The notes: generated by a model not told the origin, from the letters alone. Shown: positions 18,465 to 25,563, counted from the first letter of the stretch. The stretch is DNA of 35,991 nt from Fidelibacterota bacterium (GCA_016844945.1 JAERTJ010000093.1:1-35991), one strand, 5' to 3'. Translations and numbers: made by a program.

Positions 18465-18599
18465 TTATGGTGTATAAGTTGTACCTTGACACTTTGGACA
18501 TGGTGGTAATGTGTCCGTATTATCATCAAGCTTTACTTGTTGACCACATTTTGTACAGTAGTACGTACCTTTACCTGGCTTTTCTCCCGTTGTTGACAT
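18465..18599 (-). CDS. 44-aa zinc-ribbon protein (YjzC-like)
   Basis: The start is the ATG at 18599 with AAAGGA upstream. The 44-aa product carries two knuckles, C15-T-K-C18 and C34-P-K-C37, in the arrangement of a rubredoxin-like zinc ribbon. Its KPGKGTYYCTKCGQ start and TLPPCPKC end resemble small YjzC-type stress-associated ribbons. It should bind one zinc. It lies 25 bp after the membrane-protein gene on the same strand. The role is unknown. Confidence 0.8.
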   Translation of the reverse strand: MSTTGEKPGKGTYYCTKCGQQVKLDDNTDTLPPCPKCQGTTYTP

Positions 18600-18624
18600 A
18601 TCGAGTTCCTTTCGATTATTTATT

Positions 18625-18816
18625 TTACAGTAGCACACCCACAATTGAAGCAATAAAGATATTAGCTATTTGAATCTTGAATAATTTCATGGACCACAAT
18701 TGACTAAAAGTCCAAGCTACCCAGATCGATGCCACTATTCCCATAGCTACGTCATTCCACCATCCGAGTAGTACAAGGCTCAAGCAAATGACACATTGCC
18801 ATAGATATTTATTCAT
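18625..18816 (-). CDS. Small two-helix membrane protein
   Basis: I start this at the ATG at 18816, which follows GAGGTGGC; an upstream in-frame ATG at 18864 has no site. The 63-aa product has two hydrophobic segments, roughly residues 4-30 and 42-62, and no conserved motif. It heads the minus-strand block that runs down to the KAP NTPase. Possibly a membrane anchor or leak peptide; no function can be assigned. Confidence 0.6.
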   Translation of the reverse strand: MNKYLWQCVICLSLVLLGWWNDVAMGIVASIWVAWTFSQLWSMKLFKIQIANIFIASIVGVLL

Positions 18817-18949
18817 TGCCACCTCAATGATCATATTTCGATTGTAATTGCTAAAAATATACATTATTAAGTTCTACATCCAATTATTATATGTTATTAT
18901 GCAATGTGTTGGGCTTGTTATTGAATTTTTCTTGTGAAAAGGGGTTAAT

Positions 18950-19549
18950 ATGCCAGAATTAACACTTACTGATTTCGTTGATGTTGTTTCAAAAGCTGGA
19001 ACACCGAAAATAACCAAAGTCAAACAGTTAAAAAACAGACCAGCCTACCATCCATCACATGATTTTTATAAGCCTTTTAGAGATCATGTGGTTAAAATTC
19101 ATAGAACTGATTTGAAAAAGGCCCGCCTAGACAGGCTGATTCCTATACTGGCTGACAAAAATAAAATTAACAATTATCCTGGTCTTATTACCGGCTATAA
19201 AAGATTCTGGGGTCGAAAGAACATTAAGTGGTTTGAACCCACCTCAGTAATATGGTCTGCCAATGGTGTAGATTTAAGAGTCAATCCAGAGCTTGGGTTA
19301 GAGTTTGGTGGTAATCAATACCTCATTAAACTCTATATGAAATCTGATCCTCTTGCGAAGGCAAGAATTGATATCATCACCCACTTAATGGACACTGCTC
19401 TGAGACCACAAGTAGATGAATCAGTAGTAATGGCCGTTCTTGATGTTAGAACTCACCATTTGATAACTCCCACAGTTCCTATACCTGCAATTCATGCAGG
19501 CTTACTAGCAGAGATGGCATATATCTCAGCCCTGTGGCCGAGTGTTTAA
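18950..19549 (+). CDS. Hypothetical 199-aa protein
   Basis: An ATG at 18950 with AAGGGG nine bases upstream opens a 199-aa frame. The protein is basic in its first 60 residues (VKQLKNRPAYHPSHDFYKPF) and has a strand-rich middle (VDLRVNPELGLEFGGNQYLIKLYM) and a helical end. No signal, membrane segment or known motif is seen. It is a single-gene unit, divergent from the small-gene block and followed by a perfect hairpin. Its monocistronic arrangement in a defence-like island suggests an accessory gene of unknown role. Confidence 0.7.
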   Translation: MPELTLTDFVDVVSKAGTPKITKVKQLKNRPAYHPSHDFYKPFRDHVVKIHRTDLKKARLDRLIPILADKNKINNYPGLITGYKRFWGRKNIKWFEPTSVIWSANGVDLRVNPELGLEFGGNQYLIKLYMKSDPLAKARIDIITHLMDTALRPQVDESVVMAVLDVRTHHLITPTVPIPAIHAGLLAEMAYISALWPSV

Positions 19550-19550
19550 G

Positions 19551-19594
19551 ATCTTACTCTGCATACAGCTAATCTCCTATATGCAGAGTAAGAT
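19551..19594 (+). terminator. Perfect 15-bp hairpin downstream of the 199-aa gene
   Basis: ATCTTACTCTGCATA (19551-19565) pairs perfectly with TATGCAGAGTAAGAT (19580-19594), with a 14-nt loop. It starts one base after the TAA stop of the gene ending at 19549. There is no clear U-tract, so it may act more as a barrier to RNA decay than as an intrinsic terminator. Confidence 0.5.
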
Positions 19595-19818
19595 TGGTGT
19601 TATATCGTAAGAAATGTATCCAATTGTCTCAATAAGGGTCGTTTTGGGGACAAAGTGACTGGATCAATTGTCCCCATTACAAACCGAGTAATAACTGTCT
19701 CATAATCCGTATTCTTTTCAATGTCACACTTATGTTGACTTGCAACGAATATGAGACAGGTTCATTCCGCATTGAGGTGTCGCGGCTATTCCTGCAATAG
19801 CCGAATTATTGAGGGCGA

Positions 19819-20085
19819 TTATAACCCTAATAGTGTCCTGAATGCGTTCACCTGCACCATCAAAAATGATCCAAACACATATGGACTAACACCTGTCACA
19901 CTCAATAGTGCCGAGATGACTATCATTATGAATAATACAATGATAATCCCCCTTGCTGTATTCACTCCAGAATTCGGGTTTTTTCGTATTGATGGATTGA
20001 GCTCAATATTGAACTCAATTTTTTCAATCGTCCTAATGTGGGTCGATTGGCAGTCCCCATGTGGGGGTATTTTTAGAATTTTCAT
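19819..20085 (-). CDS. Small single-pass membrane protein
   Basis: The ATG at 20085 is preceded by GGAGAG and lies inside the end of the preceding gene, overlapping it by 53 bp. The 88-aa product has a polar N-terminus and one strong membrane segment, GIIIVLFIMIVISALLSV (about 49-66), then a short hydrophobic tail. It probably works with the 263-aa protein, being translated from the same message. Function unknown. Confidence 0.55.
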   Translation of the reverse strand: MKILKIPPHGDCQSTHIRTIEKIEFNIELNPSIRKNPNSGVNTARGIIIVLFIMIVISALLSVTGVSPYVFGSFLMVQVNAFRTLLGL

Positions 20086-20824
20086 AATTCTCTCCAATAG
20101 ATTTGATTTCAGTTTTCATGTTGAAATGAGTCACTGAAAACACAGGAGGAGGAATAGGTGCATATAGTGGAATTATGAACTTACTTTTTTGTGGTGTTGC
20201 TGTTGCCGTATCTGGTGGATGAGTGACATGTGTTGATTTCTTTTTCTTTGGATTCAGTACATTATACATGTACACGAGACGTGTAACATATGCTAATTGC
20301 CTGACTCCCAGATAATCATATGTTTTGTACTGCTCGTCCCACCAGTTTCTTGAAAGATATCCACTCGAATTGGTATATGCCTGCTGAGAAAGGAAAATCC
20401 CAAGTTCATCGTTTGGATCAAGCGATGCGGCTTGGTTCACAATAGATTCATAAATCGATTGGTTAGGATCGCTGAAGCTAGCTTCGTCATGATTAATAAA
20501 AGCAGATGGAGTACCACTTATGGAAGAAGCCAGTGATGTCTCATAAGCACTATCTGCTTCCATAAATTCTGTTACACTGACTACAGAATTGATCTCGTGA
20601 ATGGTGCTTGCAAAAAACTCACTACTCTCAAAAGATTCCAATGATTTTTCGCCCGCCATAGTCCAGATAGGCGCTGCAAATTCTGAAAATCTAGCCATAT
20701 TGCGTATGGTCGGGATATCATCCACCGCCCAAATATCGCTAAGAGCATCTTGAATTTTCAGCCTTGCGGCATCGACCTGGTCATTCCTCGTGGTTGATTT
20801 CCTATTGAATATTCTGAAGCTCAA
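20033..20824 (-). CDS. Hypothetical 263-aa protein
   Basis: This frame starts at a TTG with GGGGAG eight bases upstream, 18 bp after the RHH gene. It encodes an acidic, mostly helical protein without a signal peptide. The middle is rich in Ser/Glu/Ala, and a Pro-rich linker (IPLYAPIPPP) precedes the C-terminal 40 residues. No conserved motif is recognised. Its neighbours are an RHH regulator upstream and a small membrane protein overlapping its end, so the three likely form an operon. Confidence 0.6.
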   Translation of the reverse strand: MSFRIFNRKSTTRNDQVDAARLKIQDALSDIWAVDDIPTIRNMARFSEFAAPIWTMAGEKSLESFESSEFFASTIHEINSVVSVTEFMEADSAYETSLASSISGTPSAFINHDEASFSDPNQSIYESIVNQAASLDPNDELGIFLSQQAYTNSSGYLSRNWWDEQYKTYDYLGVRQLAYVTRLVYMYNVLNPKKKKSTHVTHPPDTATATPQKSKFIIPLYAPIPPPVFSVTHFNMKTEIKSIGENYENSKNTPTWGLPIDPH

Positions 20825-20842
20825 GAACCATTCTCCCCAGTG

Positions 20843-21055
20843 TTAGGACAAGACTATCTCTCTTGAGATTTGATCATTCTGATCAACAACACAGAGTTTT
20901 TTGTCAGCTTCAACAACCTCCCTATAAACATAGCTATAGAGCGCGATTGTACGGCGAAGCATCTCTGATTTGGACATACTTTCCTGCTCAGATAGTTCGT
21001 CTAATCTCTTTGCGACATTTTCAGGTAGGGCAAATGTGTATTTTTCTTTTTTCAT
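20843..21055 (-). CDS. Ribbon-helix-helix (CopG/Arc-type) regulator
   Basis: The 70-aa product begins KKEKYTFALPENVAKRLDEL, a beta strand followed by helix A. Next comes SEQESMSKSEMLRRTIALYSYV, in which SKSEMLRRTI is the typical RHH turn and second helix. These proteins dimerise and insert the strand into the major groove, usually repressing their own operon. It precedes the 263-aa gene by 18 bp on the same strand, so it probably regulates that operon. No toxin partner is evident. The ribosome binding site is weak and the start close to the transcript end is possible. Confidence 0.85.
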   Translation of the reverse strand: MKKEKYTFALPENVAKRLDELSEQESMSKSEMLRRTIALYSYVYREVVEADKKLCVVDQNDQISREIVLS

Positions 21056-21417
21056 GGCGTCAATATAACTCTAAGATCCATCAATACAAAACCAAAATAT
21101 GGCATTCATACATATATTATACCACCTACAGCAATACATCTCTGATATTCAATCTGGAGACCATGTCTTAAACTAGAAACACTTTGAAACACGAGTTACC
21201 CATTTCAGACCACCTGTAGTAGGTCAATATTTGCACCTAGAATAGCTGAGGAATTCAAACAACACAGCCAAGGAAAATTCGGTGCACTATGGTCAAATTT
21301 CTGACCTTGAATGCTTGTAGTTGTTCCATACCTCTCAAATAGTAATCGTTTAGCCTAATGCTATATGATACACCTTCTCCCTCCAGGTAAATATCCAAAT
21401 CCAAAGACGCTGATTAC
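21056..21417. other. Intergenic stretch with no recognised gene
   Basis: About 360 bp between the RHH regulator and the HNH gene. Only short frames are open; a 24-codon minus-strand frame after GAGAGG is not convincing. It should hold the promoter of the RHH operon. Confidence 0.5.
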
Positions 21418-21696
21418 CTACTTGTTGCCCATCGAATGCCTGCTCTTCTTTACAAGTGAATCACCTTTGCTACGGTTTACTGCCGTATTGAGCGCTTGCA
21501 AATTTCTGATAACATCTGAACCACCCTTGGCTGAAGGCTTGATATGATCTACCTCCCATCCTTGATTTGTGTTTTTACCATATGCCCCGCGATTCATAAC
21601 ATTCCCATACGGATCTTGGCGGTACTGCTCTGGGTCTTTGCCTGGTACCTTTTTCGCCTTATCCCATACTGCATCCTGCTGATTTTTGGTTGCCAT
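21418..21696 (-). CDS. HNH endonuclease
   Basis: Starting at the ATG at 21696 (GGAGAC upstream), the 92-aa product contains the motif GWEVDHIKPSAKGGSD followed by NLQALNTAVNRSKGD. This is the His-Asn-His core: D-H for the first His, N in the middle and the final N-x-x-K-G. Family members cut DNA with a beta-beta-alpha metal finger. The gene follows the DUF6527 gene by 20 bp on the same strand, so it most likely belongs to the ubiquitin-like operon and may be its effector. A stand-alone small HNH enzyme is the alternative. Confidence 0.85.
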   Translation of the reverse strand: MATKNQQDAVWDKAKKVPGKDPEQYRQDPYGNVMNRGAYGKNTNQGWEVDHIKPSAKGGSDVIRNLQALNTAVNRSKGDSLVKKSRHSMGNK

Positions 21697-21716
21697 TATT
21701 GTCTCCTTTTTACATT

Positions 21717-22118
21717 TCAACTTTTCCACAAACCCTTTATCCAACCCAAAAGTTTTCTTAGTATTCCTCCCTGTTGAGAGTAAAGTTTTTCGTAATACCT
21801 CTTTCTTCTTGTCTCCTCGCCATGCCTCCCCCTCTCAATCATGTCTTGAGACCATTCCTTTGCCCAAAGAATCTCTCCATGCTGAATCCAGTAATGTGAT
21901 TTACACTTTTGTTGCCAGTTTCCGATAGAGGGATAGAGGCATGGTCCATCGCTGGTTTCTTCAAATTTCCACTCAGTACGACCTAGAGGCGTTCGTACTT
22001 TTGCTCCACAACCACATGCACACAAATGAGCTGCCGTTTCAAACTCCTTTGAAACATACAACACACCAGACCTTAACTCCTTGGGTATAAAATGTGTATA
22101 TTGCAATTTAATCTTCAT
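21717..22118 (-). CDS. DUF6527-type zinc-binding protein of Ubl loci
   Basis: The 133-aa protein has a Cys cluster C33-A-C35-G-C37-G and, after about 20 residues, C60-L-Y-P-S-I-G-N. It then has K-C72-K-S-H75-YWI, which suits a zinc site. The AC-x-CG ... PSIGNW ... C-x-SHYWI pattern is the hallmark of DUF6527, a family I know mainly from operons with multiubiquitin and ThiF-type E1 proteins. It ends with a basic helical tail. It overlaps the E1-like gene by 11 bp, showing tight coupling. Its biochemical role is not established; a ubiquitin-ligase or adaptor role through the zinc fold is speculation. Confidence 0.8.
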   Translation of the reverse strand: MKIKLQYTHFIPKELRSGVLYVSKEFETAAHLCACGCGAKVRTPLGRTEWKFEETSDGPCLYPSIGNWQQKCKSHYWIQHGEILWAKEWSQDMIERGRHGEETRRKRYYEKLYSQQGGILRKLLGWIKGLWKS

Positions 22119-23301
22119 CTGGATCCAAAAGTGTTGTCATACTACTATCCTCTACCCTAAAAACGGATTGATAAATGGGATCCTCTTCAAAATAGAAGCC
22201 ACGGATTTGCTTATACTTCATAACTGCCAGACTGGCATTTAGTGCGTTTAGTTCACCAATCTGTATATTGGTCTTATAAATATCATCGGGATTGTCTGCA
22301 ATCATGGCCAACCCCCTCTCACTTCTCTGCTGACCTTTTTCAATAGAGAAGTAAGTTGTTCTAATCGTTCCTGCAAGTAACCCCTCTTTACGCTTTAACC
22401 CCATCCCCACATCGATGAACGGAATGCGAAGCTTAAGGAACAAGTCGAAAATCCCTTTCCGAGAAGAACCCTTATCAACACACACAAAGGCAAAGGAGAC
22501 TCCTTCAAGTTCATCCATGCTTGACTCATCAATAAACACTGACTTGAATGACAACCCTTTTCGGAAATTTTCATATCGAGATTTATACACTGACACTTTT
22601 TTCTTACCCAAATCACTTGGAAGGGTCTTTCCTGGAGATCTATAAGAATTGTGTACGTGGTACGAATCTAGGTCAAAGACTCGTATTTCCTGCACGGGTG
22701 TTTTCACCATGAAATCGAGGACATAAGCACCGGTTCCTCCTACCCCGATGATTGCAATCACATCTTTTTTGAGTTTCGCTGATAAGTCACCGATCTCTGC
22801 CCTACTGGTTAACGTATCTTGGAAATTAAACACTGAGTCACTACCATTTCGCTCAATCGTGCGAAATGTGTATGGATCTACCGAAAATAGTTCCATCGCG
22901 GGACCTGATATTATTGAGACATAGCTCTCTATCTTTTCATAGAAGTCTTTGAATCGTCCAGTTTTTTTGGGTTTATTCGAGAAAGACCTTTGAACAATAA
23001 CATCATCACTTGCTGAACTTAGATTAAGATTGTGAGGGCGGTCCGCAAGATTGGGAATTTTGACACCTTGAATATCACACGGGCTTGAACCAGCAAAATA
23101 AATTTGATGATTGTCTTGTTTTACTCGTTCTTTATCAATGAAGACAAGCTTCGCTACAATTACTCCGAATTGCAATTGCTTCTGTGTATCCAGGTAAGGG
23201 ATATCTCTTATTACCATGCAGTTGCTATCAAAAGCAACTGCATAGCCTTTTTCAACTAGCCGTTGAATATCCTCATTATGATTGACCAGTATCTGAAACA
23301 T
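22108..23301 (-). CDS. E1-like ThiF-fold adenylyltransferase with N-terminal DUF6791-type domain
   Basis: Residues 175-390 form a Rossmann-type E1/ThiF domain. The ATP loop IIGVGGTGAYVLD is at 184-196, D210-L-D for ribose, R221 in HNSYRSPG, K233-K235 and D276-KGSSR281. Such enzymes adenylate the C-terminus of a ubiquitin-like protein. Residues 1-120 (FDSNCMVIRDIPYLD ... GVIVAKLV ... FAGSSPCDIQG) match the extra domain (DUF6791) found in front of ThiF in multiubiquitin operons. Only three Cys occur, at 28, 75 and 274; there is no CxxC zinc pair. C274 matches the D-C-x-D position near the adenylation pocket, and C75 in the N-terminal domain is the other candidate for a thioester. The gene overlaps the Ubl gene by 26 bp and DUF6527 by 11 bp. 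Confidence 0.9.
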   Translation of the reverse strand: MFQILVNHNEDIQRLVEKGYAVAFDSNCMVIRDIPYLDTQKQLQFGVIVAKLVFIDKERVKQDNHQIYFAGSSPCDIQGVKIPNLADRPHNLNLSSASDDVIVQRSFSNKPKKTGRFKDFYEKIESYVSIISGPAMELFSVDPYTFRTIERNGSDSVFNFQDTLTSRAEIGDLSAKLKKDVIAIIGVGGTGAYVLDFMVKTPVQEIRVFDLDSYHVHNSYRSPGKTLPSDLGKKKVSVYKSRYENFRKGLSFKSVFIDESSMDELEGVSFAFVCVDKGSSRKGIFDLFLKLRIPFIDVGMGLKRKEGLLAGTIRTTYFSIEKGQQRSERGLAMIADNPDDIYKTNIQIGELNALNASLAVMKYKQIRGFYFEEDPIYQSVFRVEDSSMTTLLDPDED

Positions 23302-23518
23302 AGAATCTCATGCCTTCCTTGACTTTGACTGATGCACCAGGAACAAGAACACCTTCAGGCTTATTTCCGTGACCTCTTTTATAGGTAACCGTGTATAGTA
23401 TTTCTGGGTGTTGTGGGTAGTCAGGAACCTCAAGGGTTACTACTTCCGCATAGGAGATTTTCCTTTTTGGCCACTCATGAGGAGTTCCTTCAACTATGAT
23501 TGTAACGTCTCTCTTCAT
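23276..23518 (-). CDS. Ubiquitin-like protein, single multiubiquitin-family domain
   Basis: The 80-aa protein reads as one beta-grasp unit. It has a strand VTIIVEGTPHEWPKRKISYAEV, a helix-containing turn, then ILYTVTYKRG, and an end VKVKEGMRFYVSDTGQS. The W-x-x-x-x-I-S-Y-x-E-V and Y-T-V-T-Y-x-R-G ... V-K-V-K-x-G-M-x-F-x-V-S signature matches the Multi_ubiq family, whose members may have one to several copies. The ending is TGQS rather than Gly-Gly, so either the end is trimmed or attachment does not need Gly-Gly. It leads the minus-strand operon and overlaps the E1-like gene. Start ATG at 23518. Confidence 0.85.
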   Translation of the reverse strand: MKRDVTIIVEGTPHEWPKRKISYAEVVTLEVPDYPQHPEILYTVTYKRGHGNKPEGVLVPGASVKVKEGMRFYVSDTGQS

Positions 23519-23577
23519 CTTTCGTCCTCTCTACTTCATATTTTCAAATTCATGCCCATTATTGGCTTCATCTCTTA
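23519..23577. promoter_or_regulatory. Divergent promoter region between Ubl and sigma operons
   Basis: Only 59 bp separate the outward-facing starts at 23518 and 23578, so both transcripts must begin here or within the neighbouring genes. No clear -35/-10 pair is visible, as expected if the linked sigma factor uses a different promoter sequence. Confidence 0.4.
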
Positions 23578-24219
23578 ATGCGAGTAAACTATTGTTTTCT
23601 GCCAAAATTTTTTGGGGCAGAAAAGGTTAAGTTGTTCGCATACATTATTAAGGATATCCAGAAAGGGGAATATTTGAAGACGAACCAACTACTTAAAGAC
23701 CCCCGTGCTTGGGGTCTAATCTACGTCAAAGCCGCTCAAATACTGAAGAATCTCTCCTGGTTGTATGATATGAATCTTGCTGGGATTGAAGAGCATGATC
23801 TCATCTCAAAATACATTTATCGGTGTTTGGCACCAGGAGACACGTTTTGGGACAGGGAGAAATATCCTGATCCTTCAGGTATTATTGCTAAAAATGCATT
23901 TCGGGATGTACAAGATTTTTTTAAAAGTAAGCGACACAGGACTAAGTTTGAAATGGGGCACGAAAGTTCCATTGATGACTTCGCCGAAGAAGCTGAACAA
24001 CCTATTGATGGAATAATCAATGACGACATTCTCAACAGAATTAGCAATATCCTCAGTGGTGATGAAGAATTACTGCTGCTACTTCTTGCCATACAGGAAG
24101 GTTATACAAAAACGAGTGATATTGCCCGGGAGCTCGATGTAGGGGGGAATAAAGTATCAAAGCTAAAAGCTAAACTAAAAAGGAAATTAAGCGAAGTATA
24201 TAAAGAATGGAGGTCATGA
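23578..24219 (+). CDS. Sigma-factor-like protein (ECF-like)
   Basis: The 213-aa protein has a region-2-like block, EEHDLISKYIYRCLAP ... AFRDVQDFFKSKRH, around residues 70-125. An acidic linker follows, then a region-4-like helix-turn-helix, SDIARELDVGGNKVSKLKAKLKRKL, near 180-205. This layout is that of an alternative sigma factor of RNA polymerase. The ATG at 23578 has no good ribosome site; an in-frame TTG at 23632 follows AAAAGG and may be the true start. It is divergent to the Ubl operon and overlaps the next gene by one base (TGATG). It probably drives expression of one or both operons. Confidence 0.8.
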   Translation: MRVNYCFLPKFFGAEKVKLFAYIIKDIQKGEYLKTNQLLKDPRAWGLIYVKAAQILKNLSWLYDMNLAGIEEHDLISKYIYRCLAPGDTFWDREKYPDPSGIIAKNAFRDVQDFFKSKRHRTKFEMGHESSIDDFAEEAEQPIDGIINDDILNRISNILSGDEELLLLLLAIQEGYTKTSDIARELDVGGNKVSKLKAKLKRKLSEVYKEWRS

Positions 24220-24647
24220 TGGGTAGGGGAGCAAAACAAGCCCCAGCACTCGAGGATTTCTTATTATCCCTGTATGAGGATACTAGCGAAGAGGAGATAA
24301 GGAACTTATCAAATAGCATTGGAATTGACCATGATAAACTCATGGCGATTGGAGAACAAACAGCTCGTGAAGCAATGCGTGAAGCCGCTCTCTTTCGCGG
24401 AGCTTCATTTCAGGAACGGACAAAGGAGCTACTGCTCAAAATACGCAAGTCAATAGCTATGCTTTCGCCAGTTGAACAGCTTGCCAAAGTGCGTGAAATG
24501 CTTCAAGCAGAGGGAAGTGCACCTGCTTTAGAGTTATGTAGACACCTTGAAGATATTGAGCCTGAGCGAATTGATGATGTACTCGAGGATGCAACCCTTT
24601 TGAGTATGATCGACAATCAAAGTGACGAAGAGAATGACGGAAAGTAG
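24219..24647 (+). CDS. Helical acidic protein between sigma and metallopeptidase
   Basis: The ATG at 24219 lies five bases after GGAGG and overlaps the sigma stop. The 142-aa protein is helical and acidic at its C-terminus, with segments LEDFLLSLYEDTSEEEI and ERTKELLLKIRKSIAMLSP. No domain is recognised. By position, between a sigma factor and an ImmA/IrrE peptidase, it is a candidate anti-sigma factor or the repressor that the peptidase cleaves. That idea is inferred from gene order only. Confidence 0.75.
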   Translation: MGRGAKQAPALEDFLLSLYEDTSEEEIRNLSNSIGIDHDKLMAIGEQTAREAMREAALFRGASFQERTKELLLKIRKSIAMLSPVEQLAKVREMLQAEGSAPALELCRHLEDIEPERIDDVLEDATLLSMIDNQSDEENDGK

Positions 24648-25422
24648 ACAAGAGTATATTGTCAGAAAGTCAAAACAAGCGCTTGACCACGTTTACATTG
24701 ATTTTCCTGGTCAACTTGAACTTTTCTCCATCTTAGGTAGCTATCAAATTGCTGCTAAAGAAAAGGTGTTAAAAAGCTCTTTGGCAAAAATCCTTATTCG
24801 GGGCAACAATGCTATTATTACGGTAAATTCTGAGAGCACAAACGAGCACCGGAAGAGATTTTCCATCGCTCATGAGCTTGGCCATTATTTTTTACACCAA
24901 GATCTTAAATCACTGTTTGAGGATACGGAAGAATCTTGTGTTCATCGATACAATAACAAAGGATTAGAAAAAGAGGCTGATCAGTTCGCCGCTGAATTTT
25001 TAATGCCGCGTGAGATATTTAAAAGCTCAATCCTAGGAAGCAAATATACAGCTCCCAACTTTTACTTGGTAAAGGAACTATCAGACATTTTTAATGTCTC
25101 ATTGTCGGCAGCTGCAATTCGTCTTTTTTCCATGAATATTTATTCTGGGGCCATCGTTGTAGCAGTCGAAAACGTAATAAGGTGGTTCAGCAGTGACGGG
25201 GGGTTTCCTTTTTACGTAAATACAAATAGAGCACTTAACCCAAGTTGTTTGGCAGGAAGATTCTTTAAGAATGGTCAAGTCTCGGAAGAATCAGAAACAA
25301 TGGATGCTCAAGTATGGTTTCCGAGAGTATCGGGGGACCGGCTAATTGAGGAACATACTATCTATTTGCCACGATGGAATATGACATACTCCTTACTCTG
25401 GGACCCTGAAGACATTGTTTAA
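24622..25422 (+). CDS. ImmA/IrrE-family metallopeptidase
   Basis: The 266-aa protein has the zinc site RFSIAHELGHYFLH (H84-E85-L-G-H88) and the downstream ligand block LEKEADQFAAEFLMP (E116-E118, D120) of the COG2856/ImmA/IrrE family. These enzymes cleave a paired regulator to switch on genes, as ImmA does to ImmR and IrrE to DdrO. A C-terminal half of about 100 residues is extra and may sense a signal. It overlaps the preceding gene by 26 bp, and the start is GTG at 24622 or ATG at 24634. The context suggests it triggers the sigma-factor operon. No canonical ImmR-type XRE repressor is in the operon. Confidence 0.88.
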   Translation: MTKRMTESRQEYIVRKSKQALDHVYIDFPGQLELFSILGSYQIAAKEKVLKSSLAKILIRGNNAIITVNSESTNEHRKRFSIAHELGHYFLHQDLKSLFEDTEESCVHRYNNKGLEKEADQFAAEFLMPREIFKSSILGSKYTAPNFYLVKELSDIFNVSLSAAAIRLFSMNIYSGAIVVAVENVIRWFSSDGGFPFYVNTNRALNPSCLAGRFFKNGQVSEESETMDAQVWFPRVSGDRLIEEHTIYLPRWNMTYSLLWDPEDIV

Positions 25423-25563
25423 GCATATCACGCGAGCATTCAGATGCATCACCTGTTGATTCTGCATCCTTAAAAACCTTCAAATAGTCTGTATTTTACC
25501 CTGGCTCAAACCACGACTAGTTAACCCCTGAGAAGTCCAGAATATGGTGTAAGATTATTTCAC

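Noticed and set aside
19751..20137. A 128-codon plus-strand open frame
   Set aside because: It is antisense to two overlapping minus-strand genes with better ribosome sites and more protein-like sequence; it lacks a site of its own.
21300..21360. A 24-codon minus-strand frame after GAGAGG
   Set aside because: Too short, low complexity of evidence and no coding-like composition.
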